A stretch of 64,000 nucleotides of DNA from Candidatus Gastranaerophilales bacterium (GCA_947589425.1 CANQAV010000001.1:124001-188000), one strand, 5' to 3'. Positions 55,040 to 62,609 are shown, numbered from the stretch's first letter. The notes: generated by a model not told the origin, from the letters alone. Made by a program: numbers and translations.

Positions 55040-57703
55040 TCAGCTTAAAGCGCTTATGATTTCATCCTGTACTTTTAAAAGAATTTCGTCAATTCCTTCT
55101 TGAGTTTTACCCATACCCTGTGCCATTTGAGGCTTTCCGCCGCCATTTCCCCGAAGCGCACGGGCAATTTCTCCTACCAGTTTTCCTGCCTGAACTTTCT
55201 TAATCAAAGAGTCGCTTACTTTTGCATTTATAAACACCGTTCCGTCGTTTTTCATTGACAAGAGTATAATAACGCTTTGACCGAGTTTTGCCGAAATCAA
55301 TTCAAGACCTGCTTTAATGGCGTTTGGATTAATGTCTTCGATTTTTGTAATAAGCACTTTTGAAGAGTTTACTTCTTTTGCTTTGGATAAGAATGTAGAG
55401 AAACTTTCCTTTGCCATTTTAGCTTCAATGTCTGCCAGTTTTGAAGATAAATCTTTGTTATCATTAATCAGTTTATCTATTTTTTCTTGAATTTTATCGG
55501 CAGGAACTTTATTTAAATAAGATAATTTATCAAGCTCATCCGCTTTTGAATTTAAAAGTTCAAAACAAGCATCAGAACACACTGCCTCAATTCTTCTTAC
55601 TCCCATTGAGCTTGCCTGTTCCGATACTATTTTTGCCATTCTTAAATCTTTTGAATTATCAACGTGACAGCCGGCGCAGAGTTCTTTTGAATAACAATTT
55701 CCTTCTTCATCATCAAAACTTACAACTCTTACGTAATCGCCGTATTTTTCGCCAAATAGTGCCATAGCGCCCGTTTGCTGTGCTTCTTGAAGAGGCATTA
55801 CACGGGTTGTTCTTTTTAAGCCTTTTTTAATCCAAAAATTGATATTATCTTGAATTTGTTTAATTTCAGAAGGCTTTAAGGCTCTATCGAAAGTAAAATC
55901 ATATCTTGTTTTATTTTCTTCAACGGATGAGCCCGCTTGATGTACTTCTTTACCCAATACTTTCTGCAGGGAAGCCTGAAGAAGATGAGCCAAAGAGTGA
56001 TGTTTTGTAATTTCCGCCCTTCTTTCAATATCAATTTGAGCAAAAACGCTATCCCCTTTTTTAATCGGATTTTCGCCCGCAATAATTCTGTGGACATAGA
56101 TTTCCTGAACTTTAAACGTTTTAATTACTTCAAATTTTTGTCCTTCTTTTTCTAAAATTCCGCTGTCTCCCGTTTGTCCGCCGCATTCGGCATAAAAAGG
56201 AGTTTTATCAAGAATAATGTCAAATATGCCGTCTTGAGCCTCGTCAACGATTTTACAATCCGAATTTACGATTGAGAGTACTTTCGCTTCGCAAGCGGAA
56301 TTTTCATAGCCTAAAAATTCTGTTGCGGGGTTATCAATATAACTTAAATCATTTGTTATAACTACTTTTTGAGCGGATGAGCGGGCTCTTTCTTTTTGTT
56401 CTTTCATTGCAAGTTTAAAGCCTTCTTCATCAACCGAAATCCCTTTTTCTAAAGCAATTTCAACGGTTAATTCATAAGGAAAACCGTATGTATCATAAAG
56501 TTTAAAAGCATCATCCCCCGAAATCATTTTAGAATTGTTTTTTTGAGCTTTTTCAATCGAATTTTCAATCAGCTGGTAACCTTTATCAAGAGTCAATTTA
56601 AAGCGTTCTTCTTCTTTTAAAATCGTCTCTTTGATTTTATTTTCATTTTCTTTTAATTCGGGGTATTGAGCACAGTATTTTTTAATTACTTCGTCGACAA
56701 CAGGCTCTAAAAAGGGCAATTGAAGCCCTAAAAGATATCCATGGCGCAATGCACGTCTTAATATCATTCTTAAAACATAGCCCCTGCCTTCATTTGAAGG
56801 CATAATGCCGTCTGCAATCATAAAAGAAACACATCTTGCGTGGTCTGTTACAATTCTGAGCGAAATATCTGTTTTTTGATTTTCTTTGTATTTTTTTCCT
56901 GAAATTTCACAAACTTTATCCAAAATATGTTTCAATACGTCGGCTTCAAAAGTGGATTCAACCCCCTGGCATACCATTGCAATACGCTCTAAACCCATAC
57001 CCGTATCAACATTTTTCTTATCAAGCGGAGTTTGTCTGCCTTCTTCATCCTGAAACAATTCGGTAAAGACCATATTCCAAATTTCAACCCATCTGTCGCA
57101 TTCACAGGTTGCAATTGAACAATCGTTACTGCATTTTAAATGTTCGCCAAGGTCATAGTGAATTTCGCTGCATGGACCGCATGAGCCTGTTGGTCCGGGC
57201 GGGCCCCAAAAATTATCTTTTTTACCTTTTCTTATAATTCGGGAAGGGTCTATATCCGTTTCATTTTTCCATATTTCATAGGCTTCATCATCTGTTTCAA
57301 ATATCGTCACCCAAAGGCGGGATTTATCAAGTCCAAGATATTCCTTGCTTGTAACAAATTCCCAAGCCCAAGGAATTACTTCTTTTTTATAATAATCACC
57401 CCATGCAAAATTTCCGAGCATTTCAAAAAAAGTATGGTGTCTGGGCGTTCTTCCGACATTTTCTATATCAGAATCTTTTCCGCCCGCACGGGCGCATTTT
57501 TGACAGGTTGTTGCTCTGGGGGGAGTATAAGGGCATTGTTTTAAGCCTAAATAATATGGTACAAACTGCACCATACCCGCAGAGGTCAACAATAATGTCG
57601 GATTGTCGGGTATTAAACTCGAGCTTTTTACACGTGTGCTGTTATGTTTTTTTTCAAAAAAACTTAAAAAACCTTCTCTTATTTCATCAACTGTTTTCAT
57701 CAT
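55040..57703 (-). CDS. alaS: Alanyl-tRNA synthetase
   Basis: Full-length, 887 residues. The class II core begins IREGFLSFFEKKHNSTRVKS and has NPTLLLTSAGMVQFVPYYLG, NVGRTPRHHTFFEMLGNFA and GMGLERIAMV. The editing domain has HSLAHLLQASLQKVLG and CAGCHVDNSKDLRMAKIV (zinc ligands). The C-Ala domain ends RALRGNGGGKPQMAQGMGK. It charges tRNA-Ala and removes mis-charged Ser and Gly. Two adjacent ATGs at 57703 and 57700 are possible starts. Confidence 0.95.
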   Translation of the reverse strand: MMKTVDEIREGFLSFFEKKHNSTRVKSSSLIPDNPTLLLTSAGMVQFVPYYLGLKQCPYTPPRATTCQKCARAGGKDSDIENVGRTPRHHTFFEMLGNFAWGDYYKKEVIPWAWEFVTSKEYLGLDKSRLWVTIFETDDEAYEIWKNETDIDPSRIIRKGKKDNFWGPPGPTGSCGPCSEIHYDLGEHLKCSNDCSIATCECDRWVEIWNMVFTELFQDEEGRQTPLDKKNVDTGMGLERIAMVCQGVESTFEADVLKHILDKVCEISGKKYKENQKTDISLRIVTDHARCVSFMIADGIMPSNEGRGYVLRMILRRALRHGYLLGLQLPFLEPVVDEVIKKYCAQYPELKENENKIKETILKEEERFKLTLDKGYQLIENSIEKAQKNNSKMISGDDAFKLYDTYGFPYELTVEIALEKGISVDEEGFKLAMKEQKERARSSAQKVVITNDLSYIDNPATEFLGYENSACEAKVLSIVNSDCKIVDEAQDGIFDIILDKTPFYAECGGQTGDSGILEKEGQKFEVIKTFKVQEIYVHRIIAGENPIKKGDSVFAQIDIERRAEITKHHSLAHLLQASLQKVLGKEVHQAGSSVEENKTRYDFTFDRALKPSEIKQIQDNINFWIKKGLKRTTRVMPLQEAQQTGAMALFGEKYGDYVRVVSFDDEEGNCYSKELCAGCHVDNSKDLRMAKIVSEQASSMGVRRIEAVCSDACFELLNSKADELDKLSYLNKVPADKIQEKIDKLINDNKDLSSKLADIEAKMAKESFSTFLSKAKEVNSSKVLITKIEDINPNAIKAGLELISAKLGQSVIILLSMKNDGTVFINAKVSDSLIKKVQAGKLVGEIARALRGNGGGKPQMAQGMGKTQEGIDEILLKVQDEIISALS

Positions 57704-57856
57704 AATAATTTGATGTTATCACAAAAAAGAAAACATACAAAATAATACCGATATTCATTTCAATAATTCAAAGCAATATCTAAATTTTATTATCGCATAT
57801 TTAAAAAAGTTCTTGATTATTTTTTTTGATATTGTATTATGAAAAAGCAAGCAATT

Positions 57857-57931
57857 GCGGGAGTAATTCAGTGGTAGAATGCTTCCTTGCCAAGGAAGAT
57901 GTCGCGGGTCCGAGTCCCGTCTCCCGCTCCA
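57857..57931 (+). tRNA. tRNA-Gly (anticodon GCC), CCA encoded
   Basis: The acceptor stem GCGGGAG (57857-57863) pairs with CTCCCGC (57921-57927). The anticodon stem CTTCC/GGAAG (57882-57886, 57894-57898) holds the loop TTGCCAA with anticodon GCC at 57889-57891. The T arm GCGGG-TCCGAGT-CCCGT is present and the gene ends T-CCA. A minus-strand open frame over it is a shadow. Confidence 0.95.
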
Positions 57932-57944
57932 TTTAAAAAACAAT

Positions 57945-57980
57945 ATCCGTAAGCCTTTTGGGCAAGCGGATTATTTTTTT
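57945..57980 (+). terminator. tRNA-Gly terminator
   Basis: A stem of ATCCG and GCC pairing with GGC and CGGAT around a small internal loop, followed by TTATTTTTTT, 14 bases after the tRNA end. Confidence 0.7.
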
Positions 57981-58232
57981 ATTTGGCGGATTTTTATTTA
58001 TTCTCACATTATGCTCACATTTTTTTGAAAAAATATTATTGATTTTATCTTGAGCCTTTAAGACTTCTTATCATATTAAAATAGCGATGGTAAATTTTTA
58101 CAGATATTGATTTTTCTAAATTGCCAATCTTTGTTTCTAAAATATAATTTTTATATCCGAAATAAAAATACAAATTTGAAAAAATTAAAAAACCATGATA
58201 GCATGAGTGCAATTATTGAAAGAGAGGCATAT
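57981..58232. other. AT-rich intergenic region after tRNA-Gly
   Basis: No gene, integrase or repeat of the tRNA 3' end is visible. It is strongly AT-rich and precedes accessory genes. The later part (58107-58232) is an open frame but reads like a non-coding upstream extension of the next gene. Confidence 0.5.
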
Positions 58233-59291
58233 ATGGAATTTAGCGAAAAGGTGGCACAATTAAAAGATAGAGCTTTGAATTTAAAAGATAATTTAACAAG
58301 CGAAGAAGCTACCAAAAATGCTTTAATAATGCCTTTTTTAAATACATTGGGTTATGATGTTTTTAATCCTTTAGAAGTAGTTCCCGAATATGTCGCTGAC
58401 AGCCGTTTTAAAAAAGATGAAAGAGTTGATTATGCAATTTTAAAAGACGGTAAACCAATAATTTTTATTGAATGCAAAAGAGTAGATAACGATAAACTGG
58501 ATATTAAAAAACATGGCGGGCAGCTTTTTAAATATTTCACTGCTTCAAAAGCTAAATTTATTATTTTCACAAACGGCATTGTTTATAAATTCTTTTCCGA
58601 TGTTGAAGAGACAAATATTTTAGATAAAGACCCGTTTTTTACATTTAATCTGCTTGAATATAAAGAAAGCCAATTATCAACTTTGCAGGATTTTTGTAAA
58701 GAAAATTTTGATATGGAAAAAGCCTTTTCTTCTGCCGGAGATTTAAAATATATCAGAAGTTTTGAAGAAGTAATTGAAAATGAATATAGAACACCCTCTG
58801 ATGATTTTGTGAAATATTTACTGGATAAATCTGCAATATATGACGGAGTTAAGACAGCTAAAGTCATTGAAAAACATAAAAAAACAACAGTGGAAGCGTT
58901 TAATCTTTTTATGTCAAAAGTTATGAAAACCTCTCTTGATTTTGGGCATTTGAATAAAGCAGATGATAAATCCGATAATAAAAATGAAATTGTAACTACT
59001 CTTGAAGAATTGGAAGGCTTTGCGATTGTAAAAGCTATATTAAACGGTACTGTTGATATAAACAGGGTTACCTATCGGGATAATGCAAGCTATTTTAATG
59101 TTTTACTTGATGATAATATAAGAAAAACTATTTGCAGATTGCATTTTAATAGGGCGCAAAAGTATATTTCATTTTTGGAAGGTACGAAAGATATAAAAAC
59201 ACCGATTGATAACGTAAATAGTATTTTTTCTTATAAAGAACAAATAGTTAACAAAATAAAAGAAATTGAAACTAATTACGCTAAAAAATAA
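58233..59291 (+). CDS. Stand-alone HsdR N-terminal-type nuclease-like protein
   Basis: I choose the ATG at 58233 because GAGAGG stands six bases before it; the open frame reaches 126 bases further up. The 352-residue protein has the type I restriction R-subunit N-terminal (HSDR_N) pattern: KNALIMPFLNTLGYDVFNP, VPEYVADS, DERVDYAILKDGKPIIFIECKRVDN. It contains the D...ExK residues of PD-(D/E)xK nucleases (Asp of VDYAI, Glu and Lys of IECKR). There is no helicase domain and no HsdM or HsdS gene beside it. The second half is helical and unassigned. It may serve in defence or an unknown process. Confidence 0.75.
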   Translation: MEFSEKVAQLKDRALNLKDNLTSEEATKNALIMPFLNTLGYDVFNPLEVVPEYVADSRFKKDERVDYAILKDGKPIIFIECKRVDNDKLDIKKHGGQLFKYFTASKAKFIIFTNGIVYKFFSDVEETNILDKDPFFTFNLLEYKESQLSTLQDFCKENFDMEKAFSSAGDLKYIRSFEEVIENEYRTPSDDFVKYLLDKSAIYDGVKTAKVIEKHKKTTVEAFNLFMSKVMKTSLDFGHLNKADDKSDNKNEIVTTLEELEGFAIVKAILNGTVDINRVTYRDNASYFNVLLDDNIRKTICRLHFNRAQKYISFLEGTKDIKTPIDNVNSIFSYKEQIVNKIKEIETNYAKK

Positions 59292-59308
59292 TAAAAAGGA
59301 GCAAATAG

Positions 59309-59400
59309 ATGTAGAAATTTTTGATTATTCAGGAATGAGTAATCCTCCTGAAATTATTGGCTTTGGAAATTGTTACTTAGCTTTAGAAAATAGAAATTAG
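59309..59400 (+). pseudogene. Remnant of a ~31-codon gene with broken start
   Basis: AAGGAG (59296-59301) is followed seven bases later by ATG immediately followed by TAG. One extra base after the ATG would open a 31-codon frame (VEIFDYSGMSNPPEIIGFGN then CYLALENRN) that runs to TAG at 59400, eight bases before the next gene. The peptide reads like real coding sequence. Either a one-base deletion or a gene using another start such as ATA. Confidence 0.35.
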
Positions 59401-59407
59401 GAAGTTT

Positions 59408-59851
59408 ATGAAAAAAATTTTTGTTATTATATTTTTATTTTTTATTTCTTTGCCCGTTTTTGCAGCTAATTTAGCTCAACAAAAATTGAAAAAAGAATTT
59501 TGGAGCAACCCAACATTAGTAAATAAATTCAATACAATGGCAAAAACTGTTTTTATTTGGCAGGACTATTATTTAAGTAAAAATGATACCGATTCGGATA
59601 CATATTTCAACGATATTATCAAAACAAAAGCAAAATATTGCAGCCAAAATGATATAAAAAGTTCTAAGAACTGTAAATATTCTACAAAAGTATCAAACAA
59701 TTTTATTAAAATAGGGGAGCTTAATATTTTTGAAATTGAAAAATTTGAAAAAGCAACTGATATTTTGAATAAAAATCCAATCGTAATAGATGATTCTGAT
59801 ATTCAATATCTGGATAAAGATTTAATACAGGTAATAGTCTTACTATTTTAA
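59408..59851 (+). CDS. Small secreted protein of unknown function, 147 aa
   Basis: A clear signal peptide, MKKIFVIIFLFFISLPVFA, ends with an AxA-like site near residue 19. The mature part is lysine-rich, with LKKEFWSNPTLVNKFN, FIWQDYYLSKNDTDSDTYF and cysteines in AKYCSQND and KNCKYS that may form a disulfide. No family recognised. It sits 12 bases before another small exported gene in an accessory region and is probably cotranscribed with it. Confidence 0.65.
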   Translation: MKKIFVIIFLFFISLPVFAANLAQQKLKKEFWSNPTLVNKFNTMAKTVFIWQDYYLSKNDTDSDTYFNDIIKTKAKYCSQNDIKSSKNCKYSTKVSNNFIKIGELNIFEIEKFEKATDILNKNPIVIDDSDIQYLDKDLIQVIVLLF

Positions 59852-59863
59852 TAAAATGCTTTT

Positions 59864-60283
59864 ATGAATAAAACTTACACAATCATAATCTTATCAATAA
59901 TCATATTAATACTTTTAGCGGGAATTGGATTGTATGCTACAACATACCCCCTAAAATCATCTGATTTAACCTATCAAAAAGGCAAAACTAAAGAAAAACA
60001 TTTTGTCCAAGCTTATTGCAAGGGTGAAATTGAAGTCAGATTGCCCGATAAAACTCGTGTAGATTGTTTAACGGATGAATACGCCATTGAATTTGATTAC
60101 GCTAATAAATGGGCTGAAAGCATTGGTCAATCACTTTATTATGCAAAAATGACAGGAAAAAAACCAGCTGTAGCAATTATTATGAAAAAACCGACAGATG
60201 AGAGGTATATAAAAAGAATAGAAAAAGCTAATAGCGATATAACTATTTTTAAAATTCAAGGTTATAAAAATAGTAGCTTATAA
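59864..60283 (+). CDS. Membrane-anchored protein with nuclease-like core, 139 aa
   Basis: A signal-anchor helix (TIIILSIIILILLAGIGLYA) comes first. The soluble part has YCKGEIEVRLPDKTRVDCLTDEYAIEFDYANKWAESIGQSLYYAKMTGKKPAVAII. I have seen this core in small proteins of integrated elements. Its spacing of Glu (GEIEVRL), Asp (RVDCL) and Glu-x-Asp (AIEFD) followed by a lysine resembles a PD-(D/E)xK restriction-nuclease fold, though the export signal makes a nuclease on chromosomal DNA odd. The two cysteines may form a disulfide. Confidence 0.6.
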   Translation: MNKTYTIIILSIIILILLAGIGLYATTYPLKSSDLTYQKGKTKEKHFVQAYCKGEIEVRLPDKTRVDCLTDEYAIEFDYANKWAESIGQSLYYAKMTGKKPAVAIIMKKPTDERYIKRIEKANSDITIFKIQGYKNSSL

Positions 60284-60327
60284 GAGTTAAAATTTGTAAT
60301 ACAAAGTCTTTAAATTTTAAACAATCG

Positions 60328-60336
60328 TGGTATAAT
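60328..60336 (+). promoter_or_regulatory. Extended -10 promoter for a candidate antisense RNA
   Basis: TGG directly before a perfect TATAAT (60331-60336) is an extended -10 element, which needs little -35 help. Transcription would start near 60343, reading against the small toxin-like gene. Confidence 0.5.
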
Positions 60337-60342
60337 ATAAAC

Positions 60343-60448
60343 AGGGAAAAGGCTCAAAGAGCCGCATACTCTTCAAGCCTTTCTTAACTTCCCTATTTAA
60401 ATGAAAGAAGTGCTATGATTATCGCTAAGATAAGCCATAGCGCTTTTT
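60343..60448 (+). ncRNA. Candidate antisense RNA (type I antitoxin-like)
   Basis: A roughly 105-base RNA is predicted from the extended -10 promoter (60328-60336) to a good intrinsic terminator. That terminator pairs 60409-60417 (AGTGCTATG) with 60436-60444 (CATAGCGCT), with an inner stem TTATC/GATAA, and is followed by TTTTT. Its first half forms a hairpin (60344-60393). It is fully complementary to the 3' half of the minus-strand toxin-like ORF and its 3' untranslated part, as in convergent type I toxin-antitoxin pairs. Confidence 0.5.
60344..60393 (-). terminator. Stem-loop at the 3' end of the toxin-like mRNA
   Basis: On the minus strand a 13-pair stem (60349-60361 with 60369-60381; two G-U pairs) and an outer GGGAA/TTCCC pair enclose the end of the transcript, followed by TTTATATTAT. 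It may be the terminator. The same bases form the 5' hairpin of the plus-strand antisense RNA. Confidence 0.45.
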
Positions 60449-60467
60449 CTGTTATACAGAATTTCAC
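60393..60467 (-). CDS. Candidate type I toxin: 24-aa hydrophobic peptide
   Basis: The frame starts with GTG at 60467, seven bases after a perfect AAAGGAGGTGAT ribosome site, and ends with TAG at 60393. The peptide begins MKFCITEKA, continues as an unbroken membrane-spanning stretch (LWLILAIIIALL) and ends SFK. Such short single-helix peptides with a very strong ribosome site are typical of type I toxins. The predicted leader carries an anti-Shine-Dalgarno (complement of 60515-60522) that can hide the ribosome site. The stop codon touches a long stem-loop (60344-60393). A convergent antisense RNA is predicted. No homologue is known to me. Confidence 0.6.
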   Translation of the reverse strand: MKFCITEKALWLILAIIIALLSFK

Positions 60468-60471
60468 TTTA

Positions 60472-60522
60472 TCACCTCCTTTCCGCCTTAGTCCTCTTAA
60501 CTGTCTGTGACGGGGGAGGTAA
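60472..60522 (-). promoter_or_regulatory. Shine-Dalgarno / anti-Shine-Dalgarno pair in toxin-like mRNA leader
   Basis: The mRNA strand has UUACCUCC (complement of 60515-60522) about 35 bases ahead of GGAGGUGA (complement of 60472-60479). They can pair over eight bases with one G-U, which would block ribosome entry until the leader is processed. Confidence 0.5.
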
Positions 60523-60549
60523 TCAATAGGTCAGCTTACCCTTAAACTA

Positions 60550-60555
60550 ATTATA
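60550..60555 (-). promoter_or_regulatory. -10 box of the toxin-like transcript
   Basis: A perfect TATAAT on the minus strand, placing the start of transcription near 60543, about 75 bases before the GTG. No good -35 box at the usual distance was found (TTGTAC lies 21 bases away). Confidence 0.4.
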
Positions 60556-60570
60556 GGCTAAAGTATAAGT

Positions 60571-60765
60571 ATGGCGGTACAACAATCTTTCAGCTTTAAC
60601 ACTCTCGCAAGTAAAATGAGGGCTGAATTTAAAGAAAAAGAGCAAAAGGCAAAAGAAGCCGCGCAAAAAGTCGCAAAGCAAGCAAATATGTCAGAACTTG
60701 AACACCTCGGCTTCGCCTTGGGATACAGGCTCACAAGGCTTGTACCTCGCCTGTTCGCTTTGTAG
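60571..60765 (+). CDS. Small helical protein whose 3' end runs into a repeat, 64 aa
   Basis: The first 51 residues (MAVQQSFSFNTLASKMRAEF, then a Lys/Glu/Ala-rich helix and NMSELEHLGFAL) look like a real, charged helical protein. The last 13 residues are encoded by a copy of an intergenic repeat (60726-60780), so the original C-terminus may have been replaced. No strong ribosome site is present. The start overlaps the upstream region of the toxin-like gene. Confidence 0.35.
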   Translation: MAVQQSFSFNTLASKMRAEFKEKEQKAKEAAQKVAKQANMSELEHLGFALGYRLTRLVPRLFAL

Positions 60766-60780
60766 AGTTCAGGGTGACAG
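60726..60780 (+). repeat. 55-bp repeat unit B, copy 1
   Basis: Begins CAGGCTCACAAGGCT and ends TTCAGGGTGACAG. A near-identical copy (three or so differences) is at 61203-61257. The TTCAGGGTGACAG end is shared with unit A. Confidence 0.8.
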
Positions 60781-60816
60781 GGTAAAGAGTAGGGATTTTT
60801 GTATTTGAGTTAATAA

Positions 60817-60974
60817 ATGTCATGCTGAACTGACTAGAAAATAGCGCAAGCGTAATTTTCTGTCCTCTGTGAGCATTTCAGCATCTTACCAAGTGAAGTA
60901 ACAGACATTTAAGCAAATAGAAGGGATGTTAGATTCCCTACCCCTCAGACCCTGAAACAAGTTCAGGGTGACAG
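60817..60974 (+). repeat. 158-bp direct repeat unit A, copy 1 (REP-like)
   Basis: Matches 61015-61172 with one visible mismatch, at an offset of 198 bases. It contains nested inverted repeats: ATGCTGAA...TTCAGCAT enclosing AGAAAAT...ATTTTCT, and CCTGAA...TTCAGG near its end. The layout is that of REP/MITE-like intergenic palindromes. Confidence 0.85.
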
Positions 60975-61014
60975 CGTTAAGTTAAATGTGTGAATTCCCA
61001 TACTTCACTACCCC

Positions 61015-61172
61015 ATGTCATGCTGAACTGACTAGAAAATAGCGCAAGCGTAATTTTCTGTCCTCTGTGAGCATTTCAGCATCTTACCAAGTGAAGTAAC
61101 AGACATTTAAGCAAATAGAAGGGATGTTAGATTCCCTACCCCTCAGACCCTGAAACAAGTTCAGGGCGACAG
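61015..61172 (+). repeat. 158-bp direct repeat unit A, copy 2 (REP-like)
   Basis: Second copy of the unit at 60817-60974, separated from it by 40 unrelated bases. Same nested hairpins. Confidence 0.85.
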
Positions 61173-61202
61173 GGTAAGTGGTGATGTGATTAATGCATAC
61201 TT

Positions 61203-61257
61203 CAGGCTCACAAGGCTCGTACCTCGCCTGTTCGCTTTGTAAAATTCAGGGTGACAG
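61203..61257 (+). repeat. 55-bp repeat unit B, copy 2
   Basis: Copy of 60726-60780. It is followed by another piece of unit A (GCGTAATTTTCTGTCCTCTG from 61264), then purine-rich repeat-like sequence to about 61380. An open frame across this stretch (61193-61420) is judged not coding. Confidence 0.8.
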
Positions 61258-61427
61258 TATAAAGCGTAATTTTCTGTCCTCTGCGAGCAAAGCGAACGAA
61301 GTGCGCCAAGGCGAACGGTTGACGAAGCGCCTTGAAACCGTCAGGTCTCAAAAATCGAAGTTCAAAAAAAGTGAGCCGCCGGGAATTTCAAGACAAGAGC
61401 AACAAAATAAAAAAGATTAACAATTAT

Positions 61428-62609
61428 CTATTTACCTGACCCCAGCTTAACAACGCCTTTGCCGAACTTTTCTTCCAACTTATCCCACGATTTTGACAAT
61501 TCCTGCTTTTTTAAAACACTCTGTCCGTCAAAAAGAGAAATCTGCTGTGCGTTTTTGGTTGTCAATTTTGTTGCAAAAAACCCGACAGAACGATATATTA
61601 ACCCCTTTTTAAAAATGTTTTTAAATAAAGTCATAGCATGATGCACAAGCTCAAACTCCGTATCAAGAGGGTTTATAAGATTAGTCTTTACATCAAACAC
61701 CTGAAAATCTTTTGTTCTTAACATCACACCTATACAGCCCGTTAAAAGGTTTTCTTTTCTTAATTTTTTACAAACCTTGTGGATGTGCATATTTAATTGT
61801 TCTTTGATATAATTCTCGTCCGTTTGAAATTCTTCAAAGCTTTCGCTTCGGGAAATGCTTTTTGGCGCATCGCAAGACGTATTTACGGGATGTACAACAT
61901 GCCCCAAAAGCTCCTGTTTTAATTCAAGCCCGATTTTACCCATTGTTTTTTTAATCCACATATCCTCTTGTGAAACAAAATCCCAGGCTGTTTGAATTAA
62001 ATATTTTTTTAAAAATGCGTTTGTATTCCTGCCTATTCCCCAAACCTCGGAAATTAAAGTAGATTTCAGTTCTTCCTGAATTTGTCTGTAGCCAATTTTA
62101 TAAGTATATTTTTCGACTTTTGCTTTTTGAAGATTTTTCGCCTTGTCAGATGCAAGTTTTGCAAGGGTTTTTGAATATGATAAGCCGATTGAAACATCAA
62201 TTCCTATCTCATCTTTGATATCTTTTACGATTTTTTCAACTATTTCTTCATAAGAACAATTAAAAGTTTTTCTCAAACCCGTTAAATCCAAAAAAGCTTC
62301 GTCAATCGAATATACTTCAACATCAGGGGTAAAATCATACAATTTATCCATTACCCTTTTTGAAATTTCACAATAATAGGGAATGTTTCCGGACAGAAAA
62401 ATAACTTTTTTGAAATGATTTTTAGCTATAAAATAAGGTGCGCCCATTTCAACCCCGAGACGCTTTGCTTCATTTGAACGGGAAACCACGCATCCGTCAT
62501 TATTTGATAAAACACAGACGGGTTTTCCTATAAGTTCCGGTTTTAAAAGCCTCTCACAGGATACAAAAAAATTATTACAATCAACAAGCGCTATTACTCT
62601 TTTTGTCAC
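61428..62609 (-). CDS. umuC: Y-family DNA polymerase, UmuC-like
   Basis: The 393-residue protein has VIALVDCNNFFVSCERLLKP, SNNDGCVVSRSNEAKRLGVEMGAPYF and VEVYSIDEAFLDLTG, the catalytic palm motifs of Y-family polymerases. The GLSYSKTLAKLASDKAK element and WGIGRNTNAFLKK helix-hairpin-helix follow, then the little-finger domain. It is the catalytic part of a Pol V-type translesion polymerase. Its ATG overlaps the stop of the LexA/UmuD-like gene (4-base overlap), so it is induced with it. Confidence 0.92.
   Translation of the reverse strand: MTKRVIALVDCNNFFVSCERLLKPELIGKPVCVLSNNDGCVVSRSNEAKRLGVEMGAPYFIAKNHFKKVIFLSGNIPYYCEISKRVMDKLYDFTPDVEVYSIDEAFLDLTGLRKTFNCSYEEIVEKIVKDIKDEIGIDVSIGLSYSKTLAKLASDKAKNLQKAKVEKYTYKIGYRQIQEELKSTLISEVWGIGRNTNAFLKKYLIQTAWDFVSQEDMWIKKTMGKIGLELKQELLGHVVHPVNTSCDAPKSISRSESFEEFQTDENYIKEQLNMHIHKVCKKLRKENLLTGCIGVMLRTKDFQVFDVKTNLINPLDTEFELVHHAMTLFKNIFKKGLIYRSVGFFATKLTTKNAQQISLFDGQSVLKKQELSKSWDKLEEKFGKGVVKLGSGK

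Noticed and set aside
57755-57943. A 62-codon minus-strand frame over tRNA-Gly (contains SGRRDSDPRHLPWQG)
   Set aside because: It is the usual antisense reading of a tRNA gene, often mis-annotated as protein; the tRNA cloverleaf on the plus strand is complete.
60817-61172. Two direct repeats as a CRISPR array
   Set aside because: Units are 158 bases with a single 40-base gap and no cas genes; they are REP-like duplications.
61193-61420. A 75-codon plus-strand frame in the repeat region
   Set aside because: Most of it is repeat unit B and related intergenic sequence; no ribosome site and no domain.
57857-61430. An integrative element bounded by a duplicated tRNA-Gly 3' end
   Set aside because: I searched by eye for a second copy of the tRNA 3' end downstream and found none, and there is no integrase.
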